Numbered from the stretch's first letter, positions 1 to 12,420 are shown. The stretch is 64,000 nt of DNA from Gnetum montanum (GCA_015680685.1 MNCI01034009.1:1270088-1334087); one strand, 5' to 3'. The notes: generated from the sequence alone by a model not told the origin. A program made the numbers and translations.

Positions 1-105
1 AGTTGTAAAAATATTAATGGTAGGATATTATTGGCTCATAATCTTTAGGGATTCTCACTAGTTTGTTTGATCCTATGAGCACTATCAAAGAGATGGTGGG
101 ATGAC
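1..105 (+). pseudogene. Integrase zinc-finger (HHCC) fragment of element A, left of the T1 insertion
   Basis: Reading from base 2, the translation resembles the end of the Ty3/gypsy integrase H-H-C-C region: a GYYW stretch, then FRDSH, then a segment where the two cysteines should be but tyrosines are found (SYEHYQR). In-frame TAG and TGA codons sit where Gln and Arg are usual, which fits C-to-T decay. The fragment stops at the insertion point of T1 (target duplication ATGAC at 101-105). The rest of the integrase resumes at 9761. Lineage and function come from family resemblance; the pieces are dead. Confidence 0.7.
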
Positions 106-922
106 TGAAACACCATTAATTTTGGCTTAACACTTTGAAACAAGAACAACTCAAGCCCTTTCAAGCATTCGGGAGGCAAAATTTGATAAAGGCATGAAAC
201 TCAAGTCCAGCTTGCTCAAGCCAGCTTGATCACACTATCAAGCTAGCTTGCCCTCAGCGTGAGCAACTCCAAAATTTTCAAAATCAAATAAAAAGTGGGC
301 CAAATCTAAGGGTGCAAGCCATCCTCAAGAGCTGTTGATGTCCACTCCAAGTCTCAGCATTCAGGAGTCCAAATTTCAAGCCAGACTACATAGTTTTTGC
401 AGGTCACGCTGGGCAGTCATGATGGGCGTGACCACATCATGACCAACTTTTAGAGCCTTAAAACATCCTTAAAACAACATCAAAATGGTTTGATTTTGAA
501 GGGACAAGTCACCCTCAAGGTCCATTAATGATTTCTCCAAGTTTCAGCCTCCAGAAATTCAGATTTTAGCTCCAAAAATGCTCATTTTTTTACTAACGCC
601 CAGGTCACGCTGGCAGCGTGAGTCTAGCATGATCAACTTTTAGAAAATTTTAGAAAATTCTAAAAAATTCTAGAAAATTCTTAGCATAAGAAAATTCTAG
701 AAAATGGCAGAAAATTCCAAAAAATTCTCAGCTTCTAGAAAATTCTAGAAAACTCAGGGACAAAGAAGTTTCAAGCAAGACGGGTCGAATTTTCCTTGTA
801 CATTTCATTGTAAATATTCATTTGTGGGATATTCAGGTCCTCATGTCTAAATTAAATGTACTTTCATAGGCTTGAATAACCCATAAATTGTAAAATGCAA
901 TGTACCTGTTCAAGAATGTAGC

Positions 923-1285
923 TTGCCAACACACATCCAACTTGTGCACAACTATCCGACAAAAATCCAACTCGTGCACAACTATCCAACACACATCCAA
1001 CTCTCGCCAACACGCATCCAACTTGTGCATAACTATTTGACACAAATTCAACTTGTGCACAATTATCCAACACACATCCAACTCTCACCAACACGCATCC
1101 AACTTGTGCATAACTATCTGACACAAATCCAACTCGTGCACAACTATCCAACACACATCCAACTCTCGCCAACACGCATCCAACTCGTGCACAACTATCT
1201 GACACAAATCCAACTCATGCAAAACTATCCAACACACATCCAAGTCTCACCAACACACATCCAACCCGAGCACAACTGTCCATTG
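923..1285 (+). repeat. Minisatellite inside the T1 5' LTR
   Basis: Imperfect tandem copies of a higher-order unit built from subunits like ACACGCATCCAACTCGTGC and ACAACTATCCAACAC. It lies about 90 bp upstream of the TATA box, in the U3 part of the LTR. Open frames on both strands here are repeat artefacts (repetitive HIQL / DVCW peptides) and not genes. Confidence 0.85.
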
Positions 1286-1367
1286 GACACATGTCAGTAG
1301 ATATGCTTTCCTCTCATCTCCCAGCGGTTGATTCCATTCTTGAATTTCATGCCCAAGCCTGGCCCAA

Positions 1368-1380
1368 CCCTATAAATACC
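1368..1380 (+). promoter_or_regulatory. TATA box of the T1 5' LTR
   Basis: CCCTATAAATACC, a canonical plant TATA box, is repeated at the matching place in the 3' LTR (9126-9138). It sits between the minisatellite and the A/G-rich start of the presumed R region (a GGGGGAGGC-type stretch), as expected for a retrotransposon promoter. Confidence 0.7.
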
Positions 1381-2006
1381 CTGTCAATTCACATAAACCA
1401 GGGGGAGGCAAAAAAATTGGAGAGATTGGCAATTCTGAGAGAGGATAGAACCTGCAATGCTTGGGCACTCGACACACCTGATTGTTGGCATCCAAGCATT
1501 TCTCACGTTCATCACATCACATCATCGCATCATCACGTTACATCACCCCGAGGCTAGGTGTTCGACCTGCCATCTACATGCAGCTATGCTTTGACTAGTG
1601 CACATCTTTTCTAAGCAATACATCATTTCTGTTTTGCCAACCAAACATTATTTCTATTTTCTGTTTTACGTTCTGTTTACATTTCTACTTACATTTAGTT
1701 TATGTTTAGTTTATAGTTTACGTTTTGTTTATGCCTTACGTTCTTACGTATTACGGCTTATGTTTACATTTTACACGCATTTACACATTTTAAGACATCA
1801 TTTACGATAACCCCAGTGCTAGTCGTAGGTTACGCTCGGGGAAGTCCTTGGTTGATTTGTGTGTAGACCATCCAAGGCACTCAGCCTTCGTTTGCTTTTC
1901 CAACTTACCCTTAGGCGAAGGTAGGGTTAGCTGTAGTTGCTCGATGATCTTTCGGTGTCTATTTTCCTTCCAGCCTCACACTGACGATTTAGGTTAGCAC
2001 AATTTT

Positions 2007-2024
2007 TGGTGCTAGAAGGAGGGC
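2007..2024 (+). other. Primer-binding site of T1 (candidate)
   Basis: TGGTGCTAGAAGGAGGG lies five bases after the LTR end. It reads like a TGG-starting tRNA 3'-end complement in which a CpG has decayed to TG. I cannot assign the tRNA without a search. Confidence 0.55.
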
Positions 2025-2233
2025 CTGAATTTGCCATTGTTAAAACATTGATCATGCTACCTGTCAAAACTTTTTCATCTTACCCTATGAGTCTCCTGTC
2101 CCTATTGGTCACACTTAGCTTGTCCTGTTGGTCTAGTTTGATTAGTTTGGTCACATTGTGTTTGTGTCACGGTCACGCTACAACTGCTTGCAATCCAACT
2201 TCATTCATCTAGCCTAGTTTGCTCATGTTCGTC

Positions 2234-5080
2234 ATGGAATCCTTACAAATCAACCCAGTAACACTACCAATCGCTGAAACTTTGAACCTTGTGACTGCTA
2301 CGAAATCCATAATTGTCATTGAACAAGTAAACCCTCAAGGTCCTACATGCCAGTCACTTAGGATACAAGGCAAAGACCCTACCTATGCCACTCTTACACT
2401 CGAACAATACAACTTCATATGTGTGAAAATCCAAGCCAACCTACCTATCGATCGTACGGAAAGGAAAGCAAAAAGAAACTATGAACTTATCCACAAGGGA
2501 GGTCATGAGTTCATCCCTTCAGCATTTGACATAATCCCGCTCTCTAAACACCATCATAGACTCATATCCCAACTTCTCATGGCTAGAAGTCAAGCCTTAT
2601 AGCTACCTCCCATAGAGCCTTAAGATGAAGAAGATGACTTTGCAGCCCAATCTAAACATGGAGAATCATACCATGCCGTTAGCCCCCATGCCCATACAAA
2701 CCCACTGTTTCAACCATTTTTAGAAGAAACAATATTTCCATCACTAGCTTCCTTACGGGAAGTAGCCAATCCCATCCCCATCTTCTCCAAGTCCAACGTT
2801 CAAACTAATGCATCTACTTCCGTCATACCATTGCAGACACAATCCCAACAGACTAATGCAAGAATGACTTCTCGACCTCAAGTGATTGGAATGCCATCGG
2901 TCATACCTAGTTCCATGTCCACCCATTATGTACCTCAAGTGCAAATCCAACAAACACCAACGATCACTACAAAACCTGTGACTGGGCAGTGGGTCCCACT
3001 AGTTGTTTAGCAAAACTCATCTAATCACTATAGTGTACCACATCTCATAATCTCAGCCCCGAATGCTGTCCTACCACAACAAACAATAGTCCAACAACCT
3101 CTTTTTCCACAAATGATGCCACAATCGAGTCATTATCAATTACCATCAATCCAAACCGCCAGTCTTCCTACTACCCAGGAATGGGCAGACACATAAAAAA
3201 TGATGCACTCCTTGGCAGAGGAATTAAAATGCCTTAAAAATTTGAACAATGAGGAAGTCAAGGTACTAGATTTCTATCAAGATGACCTAATTGACCCCTC
3301 AGTTCCACCCTTGACCTTGCCAAAAGGAGTTTCATTACCTCAACTGATCAAGTACAATGGAGAAAGAGACCCAAATGCCCACCTAGTGACATTTAGAATT
3401 GAAAGTCTTTTCCTTTAAGCATGGCCCCATGTAATTTTGCGAGTGTTTGCAATGTCCTTAACTGGAAAAGCCTTAGGCTGGTACTGATCTTTACCCCATA
3501 GCTCCATATCTTCTTTAGAGAATTTTTTGCATCAGTTTGTCACCTATATCAAGTATAATTTGAAACCTGAAGCCACGTTAGATAGCTTGATTCAAGTTAA
3601 ACAAGCGCCATTAGAGCTAGCACATAAATTTATCCAAAGGTGGAGTGCAACTCTCAATGAACTGCATGAGCCCATCCCTAAAACATATATGCTTACCATC
3701 CTTAAGGCAACCACGAATGACTTTGTTAAATCGAAACTTTACTATTTAAAACCTCGTACCTTGAGCCAAGCATTCACACAAAATAAGGACATAGAGGAAG
3801 CAGGGCAAGCTAGCAATGACCTAGCTTATGTGGCTTACAAAAACCAACATACTCTCAAGGAAAACATAACCAAGGAAACAATAGCCGCAATCACAAAAGC
3901 AACCAACTGGGGCCCAAAAGCTAAGCAACCTAAAGTCCCAGCTAACAAAGCCACCAACTTTGGTGCCAACTCATTTACATCAGTAGGGGCCACCCCAAGG
4001 CCCAACTTTCAGCACAAGGACCACTCAAAGTATACACCACTACCAATGCAACCCTCTCAACTATTGGAGCAACTCTTGAAAGCTGGGCAAATCCAACACA
4101 AACACGTGTTAGAGATTACCCACCAAAAACATGATAGGTACTGTGAGCTACTAAGGAACCCCACCTTAGCCATACCAAATGAGCCCCCGGTCCCACAACA
4201 CTTTAAATTGGACCAATACTATCATTACCATCAAATGGTTGGTCACAGTATAGACAACTGTCATGCCTTGTAAGATGACCTGTAGGGAATGATAAAACAA
4301 GGCCAACTCGTGATTGACACGACAAGTCAATCCAATGCAGATGATGCCTCCTATGTCATAAACTCAATTAGCATAGGTGGCAAGCCCAAACCTATGCAAC
4401 AACCTTTTGTGATCCGTGTGTCTCCTAACAAGGTAAAGGTCCTCTCAGCCTCCACAAGCAAAAGGCCTCCCTTTGTCATCAAAGTTCCACCCCAAGCACC
4501 CACAACATCCTTTGTGGTGAAGGCTCCATAGAAATCATTTGCTAAGGCATTAAATTAGCATGATGTAGCAACAACAACAGCTAGGCAACCTTTCGTCATC
4601 AAGGTGCCACAATAAGTTAGTCACACAACAACCCCTACAAAAACTCCTAAGCCACCCTTTATCATAAGGGTGCCACAATGTGATGGCCCCTCACCTACTC
4701 GAAGCCCAATAGTGGGCAACATCTCGATCCCTCCTCCAAGGGTTGACCCCACTAGCAACCTAGGTAGGCGCACCAAATGGGAATGCAAGAGGGAAAATGA
4801 GCACCTTGCAACTCCCATGGCTGAAGCAAAGGCCATAACTAGCAAACAACAATTGAACATTGGGGCCTCTACCCCCAAGAAAACCAAGCCTAAGTCCCCC
4901 TCCCGAGAGGTCTGTCTCTCAAGCTTCATGGAGAAAGTCAAAGCCAACACAACAGCTAATGATAAAGACTTTGTAGCTACACTAACCCAGGTAAAGCAAA
5001 TGCTTAAGCAAAAGAACACAACATTTACCTTGTACGACCTGGTCAAGACCTCACCTACTCACTGCCAAGCATTGGCCTAG
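2234..5080 (+). pseudogene. T1 gag remnant (capsid-type retrotransposon gag)
   Basis: A degenerate gag read in pieces at about 2234-2602, 3200-3418, 3527-4273, 4289-4531 and 4670-5080, with stops and gaps between. The best preserved part (around 3430-3800) matches the plant retrotransposon gag capsid pattern: a GKALGWY-like stretch, a SISSLENF stretch, then a helical segment with FIQRW. Near 4225-4270 a residual zinc-knuckle-like segment (YHYH..GHSIDNC) has lost its first cysteine. Upstream is the primer-binding site and downstream the protease. An intact gag would package the element RNA in the cytoplasm. The stops show this copy is not functional. Confidence 0.75.
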
Positions 5081-5101
5081 GTCTTAGCCTCCATTCCTAT
5101 T

Positions 5102-5734
5102 ATGGAGGACATCCTTGCAAATGAGACATCCATCCGTGCAACAATGTTGCCTCCCACACCACAAGAATTGGGTTCAACAACCTTAGCCTTTCGTGATGAT
5201 GTAGTTAAAGTTAACCCCAAACGAGGGGAAGTCACTACAGCTCCACTATCCATTAGCATTCGTGTTGGGCAGTGCATCATTCATAGAGTGCATGTTGACG
5301 ATGGTGCAACAACGAATGTAGTCCTGTACTCCGTCATTGACAAGCTAGGCATGGTAGATGAAATTAGGCCAATCAAAACCACATGTCTAAAATCCTTCAA
5401 TGCATCACATGTCACAGTCAAGGATACAATCAACTTAGCCTTTGTAGCGGGAGAGCAATTCCCCACTAGCACAGATTTCACTATCATAGAGGAGATGCTA
5501 GGTTTCAACATGATTCTAGGCAGGCCTTGGCTAGCTCAACTAAGGGCCATCTCCTCTCCCATCCACCAAGAAATCCACCTTCCATACGAAGGTAGTCAAG
5601 TTATCATCCATGGTGATAACATTTCCTCTTCGACTATCCACGACATAGACATGGTGCAAGTTTTGGAAGAAGAGTTTCTTAATGGTACACCTATGACAAC
5701 CAACACAATGGTTAAGGCTAACACACTCGAATGA
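5102..5734 (+). pseudogene. T1 retropepsin-like protease remnant
   Basis: A 210-codon open frame. It has a DDGATTNVV active-site-like segment (retropepsins normally have D-T/S/G-G-A), followed about 80 residues later by GFNMILGRPWL, the hydrophobic-hydrophobic-G-R-W/P pattern that ends plant gypsy proteases, and then an IHLPYEG tail. This is the order expected after gag. It remains readable for another 45 codons or so and then ends without entering a reverse transcriptase, so pol is missing and not merely frame-shifted. Whether the open frame is still translated is unknown. Confidence 0.7.
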
Positions 5735-7909
5735 GTGGTTGAAGTCGACAGTCCCCTAGAGGATCCTAAACCTTGCATCCTCCCTAATCCACGCCTAGTT
5801 AGAAAAAAACTACATGACCAAGACTCTCCCTTGGCTGAAAATGTATTAAATGTTTGCCTACCTTTTTCCTACCCCTCTGACATGCATTTTTGACTTTTTT
5901 TTACATTGAACTAGCCTATGCATTTACATTTTTCCTGCTCACTTAGATCATGCATTTTGCTTTGTTTACACATTCATCAACTCAATTTACACATTGCATT
6001 TGAAAAACATCAAACATAAAAACATAAAACTACAAAAACACATGGCCCGAAAAGGCCTTAAACTAGCTTACGGCCTGGAACGACCTAAAACTATCACCTT
6101 TTGCATTGATTTTCTTTCATTCATACATTTCAACTCTATGTACAAAAATTTTCTCTTGATATTTTTTTTCTTCCTAGTTGATCTTTGCAGGATCTTGCAG
6201 ACACACAACATGACCATGCATGCAACATCACACTTTACACAAGCAAGGTAAGCATTAGTCTGCTATGACTATAAACTAGCACAAAGTAGTGCTGGCATCA
6301 TGAATTAAAACTGATACCACAGAATAGTCTTGGCATCATGACTTAAAAATGATACCATAGAGTAGTCCTGGCATCATGAACTAAAAATGATACCATAGAG
6401 TAGTCCTGGCATCATGACTTAAAACTGATACCATAAAATAGTCCTGGCATCATAACTTAAAACTGATACAATAGAGTTCTATCCAGTATGACACTAAACT
6501 GCTACATTCATCCGCTATGACATGAAACTAGCATCTAGATTCCAGTAAGACTATAAACTAGTTTTCCTCTTCAGAGTCTACTATGATTATAAACTAGCAG
6601 TGCACCATTCGCCATGACGCTAAACTAGCACCGTCCAAGGGGTTATGAATTGAAACTAATCCACAATGGTTCGCTAAGACTATAAATTGGTGACATCATC
6701 GATGACTAGGCAAAACTTGTAAAGATGTGTCGTTGCAATCAGCTGTTCATGTTTCACAAAGACTTGTTGCATGATTCATCTCATGGGCCCTAATGAACCT
6801 GATGCTGTTCATGATTCTATCTGCTTTGAAAATTGCACGTGGTAACTCCATCTCCTTGTTTAAAGTTTTTAGCTGACTGTTTCATTTGTGGTTTTCTTGT
6901 CTTCTTGGAGTTGTGTTTGCAGGATGACACTTCTAAGGTGTTCGTGCATAGATGCACTTTATCATGACAACAAGATATCACATTTTTCCTGACGCACGCG
7001 ACTGGGTTAATCAACCCGTTCATAAGTACATTCCAGATTCTTGACACATTCCCTATTCTCCATCGTGCTCCCTTATCCTATTCAATTACATCCCCCTTGA
7101 TACATTCCACTCATCTCAAAACTCTTGATACAATGTTGCACAATGTAACTCCCTAAGCAGTCACAACGCAAAATACAGTACACAATGCATGACATAAAAT
7201 GCAAGTGCTCAAACACGAGCATAGCACTAAAAGCAAGCTCTTTCAAAAAGACCAAAAGAAAAAAAGAAAAATAAAAGAAAAAGAAAGACAAAGAAAGGCA
7301 AAAAAAAAAAACAAAAACAAAAACAAAAAAAAAAGAAAAGAAGAAACACATGAGAAAAAAAAAGGGTCAAAGACAAAAATGCACAGAAAAGGTCTCCGTG
7401 ACCCTGTAGGCATCATAAACAAAAGACTATTGGCTCTTCTCATACAAGCCCCAGGCGAGAAGGCAGTTATCTTGAAAAATAGTTATACTCGTGTCTCAAA
7501 GAGACCATGTTACACATCATCGTGTGGCTTTGGCTGTTTACAACGGGCCTCGCAAATACTCTATAAGAGTCCTGTTTCTCCAAAGAACGCACCTCCTATG
7601 TCTTGGTTTCAAGTCTGCTGAAAACCCGGCTATTGACAAGGACCAATGACATAACTTGTTCACGAGAGAGCATTCCTCTCCCACAAATTCCAACAAAAAT
7701 TCTCACCCTTGACCAACTCCTACTTCCCCACTTACAAACAATCCCTTGCATCTTAAACCATATTCCCCATGTACTTTTGAAAATGGTGTGATGATATCTA
7801 GCCAAGGGCTAACGATTAATGTTTGATGCTTTGTTGTTCATGGTGTTTTGTACTTCTTTGTCGATGCCTTTCGGGTGGATTCCTCCAGATGTCAACAAAG
7901 AGGGGCCAA
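5735..7909 (+). other. T1 3' non-coding region with tandem repeats, A-rich tract and polypurine tract
   Basis: No supported gene. From 6240 to 6700 there are tandem units of two kinds: a roughly 38-bp unit with 'ggcatcatga...tgatacca' and units with 'TATGACTATAAACTAGC'. From about 7235 to 7365 the strand is almost pure A/G with long A runs. A purine-rich tract (CAACAAAGAGGGGCCAA) ends exactly at the 3' LTR start (7910) and is the likely plus-strand primer. The same tract precedes the LTR of H at 52678. Confidence 0.7.
6240..6700 (+). repeat. Tandem repeats 'ggcatcatga / TATGACTATAAACTAGC' in T1
   Basis: About a dozen imperfect units. The first half alternates 'gtcctggcatcatga' with 'aaactgatacca'; the second half is built on 'ctatgactataaactagca'. 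The second type recurs in element H at 50940-51240, also just downstream of the coding part, tying both elements to one family. Confidence 0.8.
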
Positions 7910-9755
7910 TGAAACACCATTAATTTTGACTTAACACTTTGAAACAAGAACAACTCAAGCCCTTTCAAGCATTCGAGAGGCAAAATTTGACTAAGGCATG
8001 AAACTCAAGTTCAGCTTGCTCAAGCCAGCTTGATCACACTGTCAAGCTAGCTTGCTCTCAGGGTGAGAAACTCCAACATTTTCAAAATCATATAAAAGTG
8101 GTCCAAATCTGAGGGTGCAAGCCATCCTCAAGAGCCACTGATGTCCACTCCATGTCTCAGCATTCAGGAGTCCAAATTTCAAGCTAGACTACATAGTTTC
8201 TGTAGGTCATGCTGGGCGTGACCATAGCATGACCAACTTTTAGAGCCTCAAAAAAGCCTCAAAAAAACGTCAAAATGATCTAATTTTGAAGGGACAAGTC
8301 ACCCTCAAGGTCCATTAATGATTTCTCCAAGTTTCAGCCTCTAGAAATTCAAATTTTAGCTCCAAAATGCTCATATTTTATTGACGCCCAAGTCACGCTG
8401 GTAGCGTGAGTCTAGCATGACCAACTTTTAGAAAATTTTAGAAAATTCTAAAAAATTCTAGAAAATTCTCAGCATCAAAAAATTCTAGAAAATGGCAAAA
8501 AATTCCAGAAAATTCTCAGCTTCTAGAAAATTCCAGAAAACTTAGGGACAAAGAAGTTTCAAGCAAGACAGGTTGAATTTTCCTTGTACATTTCATTGTA
8601 AATCTTCATTTGTGGGATAGTCAAGCCCTCGTGTCTAAATTAAATGTACTTTCATGGGCTTGAATAACCCATAAATTGTAAAATGCAATGTACCTGGTCA
8701 AGAATGTAGCTTGCCAACACGCATCCAACTTGTGCACAACTATCCGACACAAATCCAACTCGTGCACAACTATCCAACACACATCCAACTCTCGCCAATA
8801 GGCATCCAACTCATGCAAAACTATCCAACACAAATTCAACTCGTGCACAACTATCCAACATACATCCAACTCTCGCCAACACGCATCCAACTCATGCACA
8901 ATTATCCAACACACATCCAACTCTCGCCAACACGCATCTAACTCATGCACAACTATCTGACACAAATCCAACTCATGCATAACTATCCAACACACATCCA
9001 ACTCTCACCAACATGCATCCAACCCGATCACAATTGTCCATTGAAAACATGTTACTAGATTTGCTTTCCTCTCATCTCCCAACCATTGATTCCATTCTTG
9101 AATTTCATGCCCAAGCCTGGCCGAACCCTATAAATACCTTGTCAATTCACATAAACCAGGGGGCAAAAAAATTGGAGAGATTGGCAATTCTGAGAGAGGA
9201 CACAACCTGCAATGCTTGGGCGCTTGGCACACATGACTGTTGGCATCCAAGAATTTCTCACGTTCATCACATCACATCATCGCATCATCACGTTACATCA
9301 CCCTAGGGCTAGGCGTTCGACCTGCCACCTACACACAGCTACGCTTTGACCAGTGCACATCTTTTCTAAGCAATACATCATTTCCATTTTGCCAACCAAA
9401 CATTATTTCCATTTTCTATTTTACGTTCTATTTACATTTTTTCTTACATTCAGTTTACATTCAGTTTATAGTTTACGTTTTGTTTACGCCTTATGTCCTT
9501 ACGTCTTACGACTCATGTTTACATTTTACGTGCATTTACATGTTTTAAGACATCGTTTACGATAACCCTAGCGCTAGCCATAGCTTACGCTCTGGGAAGT
9601 CCTTGGTTGATTTACGTGCAGACCATCCAAGGCACTCTATCTTCGTTACTTTTCCAACTTGCCCTTGGGCGAAGGCAGGGTCGGCTGTGGCTACCCGATG
9701 ATCTTTCAGTGTCTGTTTCCCTTCCAGCCTCACATCGATGATTTAGGCTAGCATA
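7910..9755 (+). repeat. 3' LTR of T1
   Basis: Direct repeat of 106-2001, with scattered substitutions (mainly transitions) and small indels. It contains its own minisatellite (about 8711-9025, shorter than in the 5' copy) and a TATA box near 9126. The following bases ATGAC (9756-9760) repeat those before the 5' LTR. Confidence 0.85.
8711..9025 (+). repeat. Minisatellite inside the T1 3' LTR
   Basis: Same repeat family as 923-1285 but shorter and with a different order of subunits. The arrays have expanded, contracted or converted independently since insertion. Confidence 0.8.
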
Positions 9756-9760
9756 ATGAC

Positions 9761-10700
9761 CACATGAATGAAGGGTCTTAAATAGTGTATTCAACCATTG
9801 GAACCCTTTGACATATGAGACATAAATTTCATAAGTCTCATCACATCCATGTCTAATGGAAAGGCCTATATTATCATAGTCATTAACTACTATACCAAAT
9901 GGATTGAAGGAATAGCCATCATTGATTACACATCATTTATTACTACTTGATTTATATATCAAAACATTGTAAATAGGCTTGGGGTGCCATTTGCATTGAT
10001 TTTTGACAACAGAACCCATTTTACAAGTACTATTGTTTGTGAGCTTATGCAACGCTTGGGGGTTGAACATAAATTAACAACACCCTATCACCCCCAAGCC
10101 GACAGTTAAGTAGAGGTTACTAACAAGGTGATCATAAAGATTCTAATAACAATTGTTAACAAATATAGGAAAGATTGAAACATGAAAGTTAACAATGCCC
10201 TTTAGACCTATCACTCAACATGGAAACTCCCTATTGGATACTCTCCCTATGAGTTGGTGTACAGAAAACTTTGAACACTCCTAATTCAGTCTGAGCTCTA
10301 TACACTCTTAATAGCTTGTGACTTGGACCTTGACTTAAGTTTGGCACAAAAATAAATATTGCTCAACGTAAATGTGCTAGAGGAAAATCAATTAGTGGGC
10401 CTATCCTTGAATGAAGTGCACAAGGCATTCAACAAACAATGACATGACCTATGAATCAAAAGGATCAAACTTCAACGTAGAGATAAGGTTCTCTACTAGA
10501 ATCCCACAAATGTTTCTCAAAGAACCAAATTCCAAACATTATGGGAGGAATCTTATATAATCTATGAAACCTTTTCTTCTAGGGTCATGATCATATACAA
10601 AACTAAAAGCCCAAACAAAAAGTAATTGATCAACATCTAATAGGTGAAGCCATTTTACAAGCCCAAGCAAGTTAGTGCAAAAAATACCTTAATAGACATA
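9761..10700 (+). pseudogene. Element A integrase core and C-terminal part (degenerate)
   Basis: Translated pieces match a Ty3/gypsy integrase: a PLEPFDIW-like stretch, YYTKWIEG (first catalytic Asp replaced by Asn in INYYTKW), LGVPFALIFDNRTHF around the second Asp, and TPYHPQAD followed by VEVTNK with the catalytic Glu. Near 10460-10630 is the C-terminal segment ('aaggttctctactagaatcccac') that is also seen at 27885 in element C. Several in-frame stops. It is the continuation of the fragment at 1-105, separated by T1. Confidence 0.75.
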
Positions 10701-12300
10701 CAACTACACTCAATTTTTTAGATCTCCTTCTTCCAACTTAGTCTTGGGGGAGATGGCCATCCATGCTAACCATATATATGACTCCTCAGTTTTTACACAT
10801 TTTTAGTTTTTGCAAATTGTTTATTTTACACCTTTTTAATTTTAAAACTTTTTTCTATTTTATATCATTTTTTTGCATCATTATTAGTACATTTAAATAT
10901 TTCTTCAATATTTTACACTTTCTTATATATTTTACTTTATTTTAGGGTGATTTTCTAATTTCTGTTCATAAATGTGCTTTGTGCCAATAGGACATAGTGG
11001 TGTTATAGCTATTGCTAATGGTGGTTTGTGCTTAATGTTTTTGTTTGCTAATATCTGGTTTCTATTCTTGAAATTTTGTACTAATGACTAATGCATGGTT
11101 TCTTTTTCATGGAACAAGCAGTGAGTCCATGACATCCATTCATCCACCAAAATCTATGGTATTCCTCATTTTGAAAATATGAGATCCTTTTCATTAATTA
11201 AACTTTTAATAAATTTGTGACCTTGGTGGTTTCTAGAATTAAGGAGCATACAAAGGTTTGCATAGGGTCTCACTTCAAGGGGATTCAATACTCTTTGTAA
11301 TCTTCTACTTACTTGGGTGCATGAGTGTTTTTATGGATTTCTTACCATTTTGTGTTGATCATAAATAGAAAGTTGATTAAGTCTTTGCATGGTGTGGTTC
11401 CCATATTAATAAAAAATAAAATAAACAAAGAAGAAATATATATAATAAAGAGAGAGAAAGAGAGGATAGCAGAAAGAAATGGTGGGAATTCAAAGCACAT
11501 CGCTTAGACAAATAAATGGGCTATAAGCACTAATTATGGGACCAGGAAGACATGTTACCCATGCCTGAAGGTCTCCTCTAATTAAGGTCCTCTCTCACTT
11601 CTTGCTTCTCTTTTCTTCTTCTTAAGGAATGATGGTTGTTCCATGGGAACACTCTTGTGTCTCAAGGGGATGGATTGACCTTGGAGTGACGATGCTAAGT
11701 CATTGAAAGTGGTTAGTTTTGGTTTGGACTAAGGATGGATCCTCTCAGGTTATTTAGACATAAATCCATAAGGGATTTCTTATGACCTCAATTCAGAACT
11801 TCATTCCACATTTTCCATCATCCATCCATGCTACCCATAACTCATGTCACTACTGGTGTCCATCTTCTTATTTAGTGTCTTTGTATGATGTACTTGAATT
11901 CTTTGGTAGAATCCTTTAGGTTTTGGTCCTTAACTTTCATAAACTATTAATCACCTATGGGGCCCATGAACTCCTTAGGTTGAGGTTATGCAAGGGCAAA
12001 CAGGGCATGTGCCTACTATGGGGAGGTTCCACTTGCATATCTCTTAGTTGGGTTCATTAAGCACCTCAGCCTTAGGCATTTTTGCAATCAAAATCTTTTG
12101 TGAATCCATCTTCTACATTCAACCATGTGATCCTTTAAGTATTTTCTTTAATTTACATAATTTCCATCAAATTTTTGAATTTTTTAGAATTCAAAGATCC
12201 TCTTCAATGATTTCATCATATTTTTGGCTTTTTTGGGACTCAATAAACCCCAAATTCATTCAAAAATTCCTTGTATTTTTTTGAAATATTCAAGTATTCA
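10701..12300 (+). other. Element A spacer between integrase and the ORF3 promoter cassette
   Basis: T-rich, no supported gene. Parts match the 3' non-coding region of C ('gtgagtccatgacatcc' near 11122 against 28450; 'gacatgttacccatgcctgaagg' near 11550 against 28958) and the minus-strand spacers of B and D. It appears to be the conserved 3' region of the family. Confidence 0.6.
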
Positions 12301-12319
12301 AATTTTTTTTATAGACCTT

Positions 12320-12420
12320 GTAAATAGGTCTCATTGATGAAGCCTATGCATATATGAGGCCTCGTATATGTAGCCTTGTCAATGTAGCATAAAAATACTA
12401 TATATATGTGCATCCCCCCT
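12320..12420 (+). promoter_or_regulatory. Internal promoter-like cassette upstream of ORF3 in element A
   Basis: TGATGAAGCCTATGCATAT leads into imperfect inverted words (atgcatat, GGCCTCGTATATG, TAGCC), then a TATA box (CTATATATATG at 12398-12408) and a C run (12413-12419). The ORF3 start codon is about 385 bp downstream. D and E have the same order; in B the TATA box has weakened. Promoter activity is inferred. Confidence 0.45.

Larger units (their letters stand above)
106..2001 (+). repeat. 5' LTR of T1
   Basis: Direct repeat of 7910-9755, starting TGAAACACCATTAATTTT and ending GGTTAGCACA. It contains a run of 'ttctagaaaa' words near 640-760, a minisatellite at about 923-1285, a TATA box (CCCTATAAATACC, near 1369) and a T/A-rich downstream part. 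Length is about 1.9 kb, long for an LTR but usual in the Tat lineage. Confidence 0.85.
106..9755 (+). mobile_element. T1: Tat-like Ty3/gypsy element with gag and protease only, non-autonomous
   Basis: A structurally complete LTR retrotransposon. It has long direct LTRs (106-2001 and 7910-9755), a primer-binding-site-like stretch at 2007, gag remnants (2234-5080), an aspartic-protease region (5102-5734), a tandem-repeat zone (6240-6700) and a polypurine tract directly before the 3' LTR. It is flanked by the identical 5-mer ATGAC at 101-105 and 9756-9760. The 5' LTR begins TG and ends CA; the 3' LTR ends TA, a probable C-to-T change. No reverse transcriptase, RNase H or integrase is found between protease and 3' LTR, so it resembles the TR-GAG class of non-autonomous elements. 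Element H (47740-54090) is a pol-bearing relative. Confidence 0.85.

Noticed and set aside
923-1285. CRISPR-like array
   Set aside because: Units are contiguous imperfect tandem repeats without unique spacers, in a plant LTR.
833-1300. Long open frames on both strands with repetitive HIQL or DVCW peptides
   Set aside because: They come from the minisatellite whose unit length keeps frames open; the peptide repeats follow the DNA repeat and differ between the two LTRs.
7199-7621. Lys-rich 140-residue frame
   Set aside because: Product of the A-rich tract in the non-coding region of T1; no counterpart in element H.
8621-9001. 126-residue minus-strand frame
   Set aside because: Same minisatellite effect in the 3' LTR of T1.
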